From: JAKLDO01 sp035354435
Lineage (GTDB): Bacteria; UBP6; UBA1177
Direction of reading: 5' to 3'
Assembly: GCA_035354435.1 (NCBI GenBank)
Contig: DAOQAY010000042.1
Location: 1-22,359 of the forward strand
Length of the DNA stretch: 22,359 nucleotides
In this document: piece after piece, positions 1 through 6,647 of the stretch
Position numbering within the stretch: the stretch's first letter is position 1
Layout: each line of letters starts with the position of its first letter
Position numbers and translations under genes: made by a program
The notes under the pieces: generated by a model
Seen by the model: the letters and a program-made list of their open reading frames with translations, nothing else
Database searches by the model: none
What the model was told of the DNA's origin: nothing

Positions 1-2
1 CT

Positions 3-395
3 GATGATGATGTTGTTGATGAAGACATAACTGATTCCGATACAAATGATGTTGAGACGGATGCCGATGTTGACAACTATATAAATCCCTGCACACCGAC
101 AAATACCTGTGTTGAAGCACACCAAACTGTTTGTACAGATGCAAACACAGATGGTGTTGCAGAATGTGCATGTGACGCTGATTATCATTTCAATGGTTCA
201 AATGTATGCATAAGCAATACAAAAACAGAATCATGCGTTGACAATGCACCTGCAAATGCGACAAGCACTGTTGCAGATGTTGATGTAACATGGAATGGTA
301 CTGGTTGGAATACTGCGGCAGACTGTGCATGGACTTGTGATGATGGTTATACAATCAACAATACTTCTGATGGTTGTGATCAGAATCCAATTTAG
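3..395 (+). CDS. C-terminal part of an Asp-rich, Cys-rich surface lipoprotein (5' end outside window)
   Basis: The only open frame from the window edge gives 130 residues ending at TAG 393-395. It opens with an acidic tether (DDDVVDEDITDSDTNDVETD) and continues into an EGF-like Cys module (NPC..NTC..VC..CACDADYHFNGSNVC). A second short Cys module follows, with a TWNGTGWNT core and ending CDDGYTINNTSDGC. The first module is closely similar in layout to that of the lipoprotein at 17208-18281 (CGCSGSYHFN), so the two are probably paralogues. The missing N-terminus would be expected to hold a lipoprotein signal peptide, as in the paralogue; this cannot be seen here. The function is unknown, but a cell-surface, possibly calcium-binding or adhesive, role is a reasonable guess. 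A strong terminator follows 29 bases after the stop. Confidence 0.8.
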   Translation, partial: DDDVVDEDITDSDTNDVETDADVDNYINPCTPTNTCVEAHQTVCTDANTDGVAECACDADYHFNGSNVCISNTKTESCVDNAPANATSTVADVDVTWNGTGWNTAADCAWTCDDGYTINNTSDGCDQNPI

Positions 396-423
396 TATTT
401 AGTACAAAATCTATAAGTTTTTC

Positions 424-450
424 AGAGGGGCTTCGGTCCCTCTTTTTTTT
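424..450 (+). terminator. Rho-independent terminator with UUCG tetraloop
   Basis: AGAGGGGC and GTCCCTCT pair in eight steps (one G-U) around a C(UUCG)G loop, followed directly by a run of eight T. It closes the Asp-rich protein gene ending at 395. Confidence 0.93.
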
Positions 451-464
451 ACTCCCGATAAATC

Positions 465-492
465 TTGCTTTTATAAATGCGATATCTATAAT
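465..492 (+). promoter_or_regulatory. Sigma70-type promoter for the methyltransferase-like gene
   Basis: TTGCTT (465-470) lies 16 nt before a perfect TATAAT (487-492), just after the terminator. The start codon is 27 nt further on, preceded by AAGG at 508-511. The gene is therefore probably transcribed alone. Confidence 0.65.
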
Positions 493-519
493 TTATCGAA
501 CTTTGAAAAGGTCAAAAAG

Positions 520-2082
520 ATGGATAAAAGAAAAAAGAGTGTTAAGCTTTTCAACGATATAAAAGCTTTTATTAATGAAAACAGGATAGATACTTCACCC
601 CATGCTTTTCTGTTAAACCGGTTTTTTCTGACTGTGAACAATAAAAGAGCGGGCAATTTGACGCTTAAGGGTATTGATAAACAGTCTTTTTCCACAATAA
701 ACAAAAAATTCGAAGACAGATTGAAAAGAGATTATATATTATCATTGTCTATTTCTACAATACTTTCGCTTCCTTCAAAGAAAGTTTTTGAAGTTGATAA
801 TGTAAAAACATCTTTTAAGCCTTCCATACTTCTGTTGACAGATTCTGTTGTTCTCAGTTATGAAATTGAAAAGAAATCGATGATCCATATCGGTTATCCT
901 ACTGAGGCAGTTGACGGGAATCCTTTTCAGAATGTTGAATATTATCCCGTTTCAAGAGAGACTCCGTTTTCAATCTCACTTCAATCGACCCTTTTTGATC
1001 TGATAAGTAATGATAATACAAAACTTAAACCTTATTCATTTGATATAATTTTTGATGATTCTGTCAATTACGGATTTCCAAGCGACAGTCTTATTGAGAA
1101 TATCTCAAATCTTCTCAAGGTTAAGGGCGAATTCCATATGATGATTAAGAAAAACTTCTTTTCCAGTCCGCTGACAAAGAAGAATAAGAAGGTTTTATAT
1201 TCGCTTTTTTCAACAAACGAGATAAACAGATTCAGTTCTTTCTTGTATATGAAGCTTGAAAAGAAGTCAGATTCTTTTATTTTGCAGCCCGGAAATGTTG
1301 TTATCAGAAATCATGTTGAAAACAAGATACTCAAAGTTGAAAAGGGGCATCTCGATTTTAACAATCTTTTGACTTTTGATGACGGAATCACTCCTGAACA
1401 GATAAGTCTTTTATTTAAAATTGAATCTAAAGCCACTACCAGCTGTGGTGACTGTTTTAAATTTTTTATAGGAATGTTTAAAGAGCAGGGCGTTGTCCCG
1501 AACATTGAAACACTTAGAAAAAGCAGCAGATATAAACCCTTTATCAGATCAAGGGAAATCGAACCTTATTCTTTGTTTCAGATAAATCATTGGATAATTC
1601 CCGATAAAGAGAGCTTTTTTCAGATTCCTCCTGCCGAGAATTTTGAAAGAGAAAAGCTGATATTGCGGTATCTTTCGGTTAAGCCGGTGTTCGCATATGA
1701 TAATTCAGGGCTGTATTTTTTAAATGATGTGGCGGCTGTCGTTCCAAGGACAAACGAAATAGACCTGTTATTTGCCGAAGGATATTTCAATTCAAAAGTT
1801 ACTGATTACTACTACAGGATAAAATTTCCGCATCATAATAAATTCCTTAAAAAGAACTTTAATAAAATACCTTTTTTTCTTTGTGGAAGAAGTATTCAGA
1901 AAATTATTTCCGATCTGGTAAGGGAGATAAGGGAAATAAATGAATCAATCTCACTAAAAGGTAAGGAAAAACCTTCGGAAGGATTGAAAAGATCTAAGAT
2001 GGATCAGCTCGATAAATTCTTTTATCAGCTTTTTAAACTCTCACCGGAAGAGATCAGAATAATTGAAGACACTGTAAGCTAA
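520..2082 (+). CDS. TaqI-type DNA methyltransferase relative with intact target-recognition domain but decayed catalytic motif
   Basis: The 520-residue protein has its best recognisable part in the C-terminal half. From about residue 304 there is a TaqI-like specificity (target-recognition) domain: KPFIRSREIEPYSL (339-352), an ILRYLS segment, FAYDNSGLYFLND (391-403) and LLFAEGYFNSKVTDYYYR (416-433). It ends with the LDKFFYQLFKLSPEEIRIIE tail usual in type IIG-like adenine methyltransferases. Upstream, FDIIFDDSVNY (174-184) occupies the place of the family's FDIVIGNPPY, and LLKVKGEFHMMIKKNFF follows as expected. The NPPY tetrapeptide needed for adenine N6 methylation is thus replaced, and no glycine-rich SAM-binding motif I is visible in the shortened N-terminal region. 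It may bind DNA without methylating it. No restriction or BREX gene is adjacent. ATG 520 has AAGG 8 nt upstream. The fold call is firm; loss of activity is inferred. Confidence 0.75.
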   Translation: MDKRKKSVKLFNDIKAFINENRIDTSPHAFLLNRFFLTVNNKRAGNLTLKGIDKQSFSTINKKFEDRLKRDYILSLSISTILSLPSKKVFEVDNVKTSFKPSILLLTDSVVLSYEIEKKSMIHIGYPTEAVDGNPFQNVEYYPVSRETPFSISLQSTLFDLISNDNTKLKPYSFDIIFDDSVNYGFPSDSLIENISNLLKVKGEFHMMIKKNFFSSPLTKKNKKVLYSLFSTNEINRFSSFLYMKLEKKSDSFILQPGNVVIRNHVENKILKVEKGHLDFNNLLTFDDGITPEQISLLFKIESKATTSCGDCFKFFIGMFKEQGVVPNIETLRKSSRYKPFIRSREIEPYSLFQINHWIIPDKESFFQIPPAENFEREKLILRYLSVKPVFAYDNSGLYFLNDVAAVVPRTNEIDLLFAEGYFNSKVTDYYYRIKFPHHNKFLKKNFNKIPFFLCGRSIQKIISDLVREIREINESISLKGKEKPSEGLKRSKMDQLDKFFYQLFKLSPEEIRIIEDTVS

Positions 2083-2618
2083 AGCTCTGAAAGTATTCCG
2101 TAATAATAAAGCATGGGATATTGGCCGTTGAGATCTGCTGTTAACTCTCCGGAACGGTTCAGTATTATTATTCTTGGAAGTATTGAACTCGCTTCAATTC
2201 CTAAATCAACTGGTGAAGACTGAATATTCATGACAGGAATGGGCGATTCAGTTAGTGTTTCGTTTTCTGGAGAAAGTGTTATTCTGATGAAAAAGGTCTT
2301 ATCTTTGAAAAGATCATAAAGCTTAGAGGTTATCAGATACATTTCTTTACATGCGGAACACCACGATGCTGATATTTCAATAAAAACAGACCGTCCTCCT
2401 GATATTTTTTCAAGAGAATATATTTCTCCATTATATCTATCTTTTAAGAGAATCTGCTGTACAAGTGGGATTTTTTTTACTTCCGGCGAGTTATTTTCAA
2501 TTTGTATAGAACTTTTTTCAGGAGTTTTTTCCGGCACGGCATTGTTCCTTGATGTTGCACATGAATTAAGAATAAGGGCAGAAATAAAAAAGCTGAAAAG
2601 AAAGAATAGCCGGATAAT
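2079..2618 (-). CDS. Thioredoxin-like lipoprotein, probable ATT start
   Basis: This is a thioredoxin-fold protein with a WCSAC active site (Cys87/Cys90 counting from the ATT) and a LPRIIILN segment matching the cis-proline strand. It probably acts as a disulfide or thiol reductase facing the periplasm. The first standard start, GTG at 2537, would give a 152-residue cytoplasmic protein. The open frame continues upstream to a stop at 2622-2624 and encodes IRLFFLFSFFISALILNSC, a textbook lipoprotein signal with lipobox LNSC. That stretch has no ATG, GTG or TTG, but ATT at 2616-2618 lies 6 nt after a GGAG (2625-2628). The 179-residue version is therefore preferred; GTG 2537, with AAGGA 8 nt upstream, is the alternative. 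It is last in the lapA operon and overlaps the convergent gene at 2082 by 4 nt. Confidence 0.72.
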   Translation of the reverse strand: MIRLFFLFSFFISALILNSCATSRNNAVPEKTPEKSSIQIENNSPEVKKIPLVQQILLKDRYNGEIYSLEKISGGRSVFIEISASWCSACKEMYLITSKLYDLFKDKTFFIRITLSPENETLTESPIPVMNIQSSPVDLGIEASSILPRIIILNRSGELTADLNGQYPMLYYYGILSEL

Positions 2619-2621
2619 TTT

Positions 2622-3725
2622 CTACTCCACTGTCAGACATTCAGGAGTTGCACACACATTATTGTAGCAGTACATTGTGACACACTGGGAATCCTGAGTA
2701 CATGGTTTGCCGATATCTCCCTGATACAGGCAGACATGGAAATTGTTGTCGCAATACAGTGTTTTGTCACACATCGAAGTGCAGGGTGTGTTCTGTTGAC
2801 TTGAAAGTTTCTGACAGGTATTTGTCACGCCGCATTCAAGTTTGGAAAAGACATTGCAGGAAAGCACAACTTCCTCTTCATCTCCCACACTTGCCTGAGG
2901 ACCGCATGGTGCTCCGACCTGATCGCTTATTCTTGATCTTGTACATAGATTGTTGATGCACTCAAGACCCACAACGCACTCTTTTTCTTCTATGCAGGCC
3001 TGACCTTCTCCCTGTCTCTTATAACAATTTCCTATAGAGTCTGTACCTGTTATTCTGCAGAAAAGGAAGCTGCTGCAGTCGTCGTCACTTACGCACGGGT
3101 CTCCTGGAACTCCATTACTGGCCTCTGAACATCCTGATGATCTGCATAGATAACCCGGAGAACAGCGGTCTAATGAGGCATTACATTCCTGCCCGGGTTC
3201 TTTATAAAAAACGCAGTTGCCGGGACATCGGTCACCTTTAAGATCGCACCAGCCGTTATCGCATTCTTCATCCTGATAGCATTCCTGTTTCAGAAATTTT
3301 GTTCCATTGAAAACATTGGCGCATTCTGAAATATCAAGCAGTTGTACATCAAGCGGATTGCACGGGTCGAGTTTTGATATAACAGTGTAACATTTTTCAG
3401 CTTTATCCATATCTACTTTTATCCAGCCCATTCTTTCACCACTTATCATCATTTCATATTTATGTCTGAAAAGCACATTTTCTTTTTTATGGAATCCTTC
3501 GAAAGTTGACGGGTTGTTCATGATAATATCCGGACAGTAGGATACATTGGATGTGTTTACAAATCCGGAAGTACATCTGGTCGATGCTTCGCAAAGTGTC
3601 GAAAGGTATTGATCAAAAAAATTCATCATGTTATATTCATAATCCTTATCTTTATCTTTCTCTCCGCAAGAGATTAAAATCGAAAGAAGCAGAACAGTTG
3701 ATGCCAGAATTAATAACTTTTTCAT
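2622..3725 (-). CDS. Cys-rich lipoprotein with Dickkopf-like repeats
   Basis: The 367-residue protein has a lipoprotein signal (MKKLLILAST... with lipobox LISC, Cys20) and a charged KDKDKD linker. An alpha-helical-looking region follows to about residue 145. The C-terminal half is a string of Cys modules of the form GxxCxxDxxCxxxxxC, for example GDPCVSDDDCSSFLFC, GQACIEEKECVVGLEC and GKPCTQDSQCVTMYC. These modules resemble the Dickkopf N-terminal Cys-rich repeats known from myxobacterial secreted proteins. It should sit in the outer membrane or periplasm with many disulfides. That fits the thioredoxin-like lipoprotein encoded 3 nt downstream. It starts directly after the lapB-like stop (TAA then ATG), so it is in the same operon. 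The function is unknown. Confidence 0.85.
   Translation of the reverse strand: MKKLLILASTVLLLSILISCGEKDKDKDYEYNMMNFFDQYLSTLCEASTRCTSGFVNTSNVSYCPDIIMNNPSTFEGFHKKENVLFRHKYEMMISGERMGWIKVDMDKAEKCYTVISKLDPCNPLDVQLLDISECANVFNGTKFLKQECYQDEECDNGWCDLKGDRCPGNCVFYKEPGQECNASLDRCSPGYLCRSSGCSEASNGVPGDPCVSDDDCSSFLFCRITGTDSIGNCYKRQGEGQACIEEKECVVGLECINNLCTRSRISDQVGAPCGPQASVGDEEEVVLSCNVFSKLECGVTNTCQKLSSQQNTPCTSMCDKTLYCDNNFHVCLYQGDIGKPCTQDSQCVTMYCYNNVCATPECLTVE
2625..2628 (-). promoter_or_regulatory. Ribosome binding site supporting the ATT start
   Basis: GGAG sits in the last codons of the upstream lipoprotein gene, 6 nt before ATT 2618. Its spacing is ideal for an ATT start and wrong for the downstream GTG. 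Confidence 0.5.
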
Positions 3726-4829
3726 TTAATCCCCCGAAATTGTATTTAATTTTCTTCCTGTGATTGCAAGGCAGTGTCTGCATAAAGGAAAAGATGCCTC
3801 TACCGGATTTCCGCATTCTGAGCATGCAAAAAGTGTGTCATAATTAAAATCGGAGATAACAACATCTCTTAATGTGGATTTGGCAGAATATTTCGCGGTC
3901 AGCCTATAAAAAAGGAGGCTTTTTCCGTTTATCTGTTCAATTATTGCAGGATCTTTGGGTTCTGTGTTTAAAAGTGCATCGAATACAGCTTTGTAATGCC
4001 CTTCAACTGAAGAATTTATTTCTAATCCTTCTTTTTCATTAAGGATCATTGCTCTTGCCGCAAGTTCATATTTTTCGGTGTCTGCCGAAGCTGTTTGAAG
4101 ATACGATATCGATTTTTTCGGCTTTTCCTTTAATAACATAAGTTTCATATGTGCAAGGTTTTTTTCAGGTTCCGACGATGTTCTTTTAATATAATACTCA
4201 AGCCAATATTTATAATCTTCCATGGAGTTCTTCTGATAATAGTAAATAACTGCCTTGGATATCATTTTAAGCGGAAGTGTGCTTTCCTTTTCTTCGGTCA
4301 ATGATACGAAACGGTCAATTTCTTCAAGTGCGTTCACATAATTTTTCTCTTTTTCATAAACTCGCGACATCAGAAAGCGTGCTTCAGGCGAATCAGCAGT
4401 TTTTACAGAATCTTTCAACACTGAAATGGCTTTGGAATATTGTCTGAGAGCTAAATAATCTTCCCCGATATGTTTTAAGACCAGAGCGCGCAGCTTGCCT
4501 GTCGTGGAAGGTCTGAAAAGAATATCTCTGTGTATTTCAAGAGCTTTTTCAGGGTTGAACTTTCTTGCTATATCTCCTGCAAAAAGAAAGAACATCGGCT
4601 CATCAGGGTATTCAGATGCAAGTTTTTTAAGGTGGTTCAGATAATCCTTATTATTCCTGAAGTGGCTGTCGACAAGCGCTTCAAAAATGGCGGCACTCTC
4701 TTTCGAAAAGCTTTTTTTCAGTCCATATTTTGGAAAAGATCTGCTGAATGATTTAATGACAATATAAAAGAAAGCAATAAGAGCTGATAATAACAGTACC
4801 CATAAAACAGGGGACTTAAAATCTGTCAT
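3726..4829 (-). CDS. lapB: LapB (YciM)-like membrane-anchored TPR protein with C-terminal zinc ribbon
   Basis: This resembles LapB/YciM, which in E. coli recruits FtsH to LpxC and so controls lipopolysaccharide synthesis from the inner membrane. Starting at ATG 4829, the 367-residue protein has one N-terminal membrane helix (SPVLWVLLLSALIAFFYIVI). A long TPR region with typical ALxxAIxVL repeats follows. The end carries CSECG...PLCRHC, a rubredoxin-type four-Cys metal knuckle. The frame is open further upstream to 4895, but GGAG lies 6 nt before 4829 and the resulting N-terminus starts just before the membrane helix, as in LapB. It overlaps the lapA-like gene by 14 nt, the usual lapA-lapB order. 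Whether it regulates LpxC here is inferred from family and context. Confidence 0.83.
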   Translation of the reverse strand: MTDFKSPVLWVLLLSALIAFFYIVIKSFSRSFPKYGLKKSFSKESAAIFEALVDSHFRNNKDYLNHLKKLASEYPDEPMFFLFAGDIARKFNPEKALEIHRDILFRPSTTGKLRALVLKHIGEDYLALRQYSKAISVLKDSVKTADSPEARFLMSRVYEKEKNYVNALEEIDRFVSLTEEKESTLPLKMISKAVIYYYQKNSMEDYKYWLEYYIKRTSSEPEKNLAHMKLMLLKEKPKKSISYLQTASADTEKYELAARAMILNEKEGLEINSSVEGHYKAVFDALLNTEPKDPAIIEQINGKSLLFYRLTAKYSAKSTLRDVVISDFNYDTLFACSECGNPVEASFPLCRHCLAITGRKLNTISGD

Positions 4830-5184
4830 CAATTTCTCCGGCTGCTGATCCATCAGTTTTTTTGTCATTGAAAGAAAGAGAATCGAGACCGGCAAGTTTC
4901 TGATTTCTTATTTTCGAAAGTTCTTCAATGAGTTTGCGGTTCTCCTTGATCAATTTACCTTCATTGTATTTTGTGGAAATGACATCAAAAAGGACAACAA
5001 TTATTGTGAAAAGGATGCCGGCAAGAAAACTCAACAGAGCAAGAAGCCAGATCTGGATCGATTCAAAACTGTGGAAGATCAGGTTCAGTTGAACGCTGCT
5101 GCTGTTTGCCTGTGCAAAAAATGAAAGTAGAACAACAGCGACCGCAATGATCGCAATCATGAAAAGTTTTTTTATCAGCTTCAT
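4816..5184 (-). CDS. lapA: LapA-domain inner-membrane protein
   Basis: The 122-residue protein has the LapA (YciS, DUF1049) layout. A first membrane helix (LFMIAIIAVAVVLLSFFAQ) is followed by the NSSSVQLNLIF segment typical of the family. A second helix (WLLALLSFLAGILFTIIVVL) leads to a cytoplasmic coiled-coil tail rich in Lys and Glu. LapA partners LapB in lipopolysaccharide assembly. ATG 5184 has GAGGAA a few bases upstream and a good promoter 30 nt away. It is first in a four-gene operon: lapA, lapB, Cys-rich lipoprotein, thioredoxin-like lipoprotein. Confidence 0.82.
   Translation of the reverse strand: MKLIKKLFMIAIIAVAVVLLSFFAQANSSSVQLNLIFHSFESIQIWLLALLSFLAGILFTIIVVLFDVISTKYNEGKLIKENRKLIEELSKIRNQKLAGLDSLSFNDKKTDGSAAGEIDDRF
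4836..4839 (-). promoter_or_regulatory. Ribosome binding site fixing the lapB start
   Basis: GGAG lies 6 nt before ATG 4829, inside the 3' end of lapA. The longer start at 4895 would add 22 residues ahead of the membrane helix. Confidence 0.7.
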
Positions 5185-5213
5185 TTTTTCCTCATCAGTT
5201 ATAACATCGGCGC

Positions 5214-5241
5214 ATTATAGCAGAATGAAAGGTAATGCCAA
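5214..5241 (-). promoter_or_regulatory. Sigma70-type promoter with extended -10 for the lapA operon
   Basis: Read on the minus strand, TTGGCA (5241-5236) is followed after 16 nt by TATAAT (5219-5214), preceded by TGC to give an extended -10. It lies between the ribE stop and the lapA start and predicts a leader of about 20 nt. Confidence 0.8.
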
Positions 5242-5248
5242 AGAATTT

Positions 5249-5878
5249 TCATAATTTCCCCAGCAGGTTTTCAAGATTTGAACCGTTACCGGACTTTCCG
5301 TTAAGTCTTGCCACATATTTTCCAATAATATCAAATTCTATATTCACATTCTGCCCGGTTGAAAGAGCAGTTGAAAAAGTTGTTCTTTTCAATGTTTCTG
5401 GAATGATCGAAATCATGAAAGAGCTGTCTGAAACCTCAGCAGTTGTAAGGCTTATTCCGTTTACGCAGACCGATCCTCTTGCTGTTATGAAGTCTGAAAA
5501 CTGATGATCGAAAGAGACTGTTATCTCAATTCCTTCATTGATCTTTTGGACAGATGCTATTGTCCCTTTTGTATCAACATGTCCCTGAACAATGTGTCCG
5601 TCAAATCTTCCGTCAGCTCTCATGGCTCTTTCCAGATTTACAGGCGTGTTTGTTTTATATCGGGAAATTATGCTTTTCTCAACGGTTGAGCGAGAGACAA
5701 AAAAAAGGATAGATGAAATATTAAACTCGACCACAGTAAGACATGTGCCGTCAACAGCAATAGAATCGCCTGCGGAGATATCATTTCCAAAAGGATTGCC
5801 GATCAGAAGTTCATACTCCGTCCCCTTTTTTTTTATGTGTATAACTGCGGATGTTTTTTCAATAATTCCTGTAAACAT
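5249..5878 (-). CDS. ribE: Riboflavin synthase, alpha chain
   Basis: This enzyme converts two 6,7-dimethyl-8-ribityllumazine molecules to riboflavin in the cytoplasm. The 209-residue length is normal and the two lumazine-binding halves are clear. The first half has MFTGIIE at the N-terminus and GDSIAVDGTCLTV (37-49); the second has FDGHIVQGHVD (92-102) and GSVCVNGISLT (135-145). ATG 5878 is preceded by AAGGAG with 6-nt spacing. It has its own promoter upstream, and no other rib gene is present in the window. No FMN riboswitch is seen in the leader. Confidence 0.96.
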   Translation of the reverse strand: MFTGIIEKTSAVIHIKKKGTEYELLIGNPFGNDISAGDSIAVDGTCLTVVEFNISSILFFVSRSTVEKSIISRYKTNTPVNLERAMRADGRFDGHIVQGHVDTKGTIASVQKINEGIEITVSFDHQFSDFITARGSVCVNGISLTTAEVSDSSFMISIIPETLKRTTFSTALSTGQNVNIEFDIIGKYVARLNGKSGNGSNLENLLGKL

Positions 5879-5905
5879 GACATGCTCCTTTAAAACAGCT
5901 GAACA

Positions 5906-5933
5906 ATCATAAGAAAAATTAAGACTTTTGCAA
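5906..5933 (-). promoter_or_regulatory. Sigma70-type promoter for ribE
   Basis: On the minus strand TTGCAA (5933-5928) is followed after 16 nt by TATGAT (5911-5906), 28 nt before the ribE start. Confidence 0.6.
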
Positions 5934-5939
5934 CAGGCA

Positions 5940-5955
5940 CAGTTTTACAAAACTG
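5940..5955. promoter_or_regulatory. 16-bp palindrome between divergent genes, possible operator
   Basis: CAGTTTTACAAAACTG is a 7-bp inverted repeat with a 2-bp centre. It lies 6 bp upstream of the ribE -35 box and about 100 bp before the divergent gene at 6057. It cannot be a terminator because the flanking genes diverge and no T-run follows. A regulator site is possible but no regulator gene is nearby. Confidence 0.4.
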
Positions 5956-6056
5956 GACAAGAATCTGATAGATTGTTATGATTTTCAGATTTTTTCAGGT
6001 CATTAAAAGAAGATATTAAAGAAATTTTGAAACAGACATAAGGAGTTTGAAGGTTT

Positions 6057-6647
6057 ATGTTTATAAAAAATTTTCTGCTTACAACAGTTTTGGTTTTTCT
6101 GACTGCAATTATTTCAGGAAAAGATTCTCCACAGACAATAATTCTGCACAACGACGGATATACTCTTTTTCAGGAATTCAGACCCAATGATACTTTTTTC
6201 AAGAATGCAATAAGAGATATGGAGGTTCTTTACAGAGAGCAGAAGGAGAAGCCTTTCTCTGACAGTGCCGCTTTATTAAGGATCATTCAAAGCAAATGCA
6301 AATACTATTATGATACAAACACTGCTGTTGTGGAATATCTTAAAAAGAAATGGTCACAGCCGCATTATGAGAAAATGGATGATGAGTGGAAAGATAAGAC
6401 TTTTCAAAAGGACAGAGGCAAGGTGCAGGCGCTTCATTCCCTTTCTCAGGGGATGCAGAAAGCTTACAATGACTGGAATGAAAGCAGAAATAAGGCGGTG
6501 AATGCAGGCACAAAAAAGCAGGTGGTTGAGGAGTTTGAAAAAGCGAACGCTATGCTTAAAAAGACTATTGATGCTGTTCTTGAGGAGGAGCCGAAAGTCT
6601 TTGAATCAATATCAAAAGAACTTCAAGTAATAAAAATGTCTAAATGA
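6057..6647 (+). CDS. Small exported protein of unknown function, mostly helical
   Basis: The 196-residue protein starts with a signal peptide (MFIKNFLLTTVLVFLTAIIS) without a lipobox Cys. It is followed by a highly charged, Lys/Glu-rich and apparently alpha-helical domain. No known motif was recognised. ATG 6057 has AAGGAG about 12 nt and GAAGG about 3 nt upstream. Its stop overlaps the start of the LTA-synthase-type gene by 4 nt (ATGA), so the two are translationally coupled and their products may work together in the periplasm. No convincing promoter was found directly upstream. Confidence 0.75.
   Translation: MFIKNFLLTTVLVFLTAIISGKDSPQTIILHNDGYTLFQEFRPNDTFFKNAIRDMEVLYREQKEKPFSDSAALLRIIQSKCKYYYDTNTAVVEYLKKKWSQPHYEKMDDEWKDKTFQKDRGKVQALHSLSQGMQKAYNDWNESRNKAVNAGTKKQVVEEFEKANAMLKKTIDAVLEEEPKVFESISKELQVIKMSK

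Noticed and set aside
520..2082. Active restriction-modification system
   Set aside because: The catalytic motif is lost and no restriction, specificity or BREX gene is adjacent.
4830..4895. Longer N-terminus for the LapB-like protein
   Set aside because: The upstream ATG codons lie inside lapA, and the GGAG with 6-nt spacing supports ATG 4829.
5879..6056. FMN riboswitch in front of ribE
   Set aside because: The leader is about 28 nt between the -10 box and the start, and none of the conserved FMN riboswitch segments is present.
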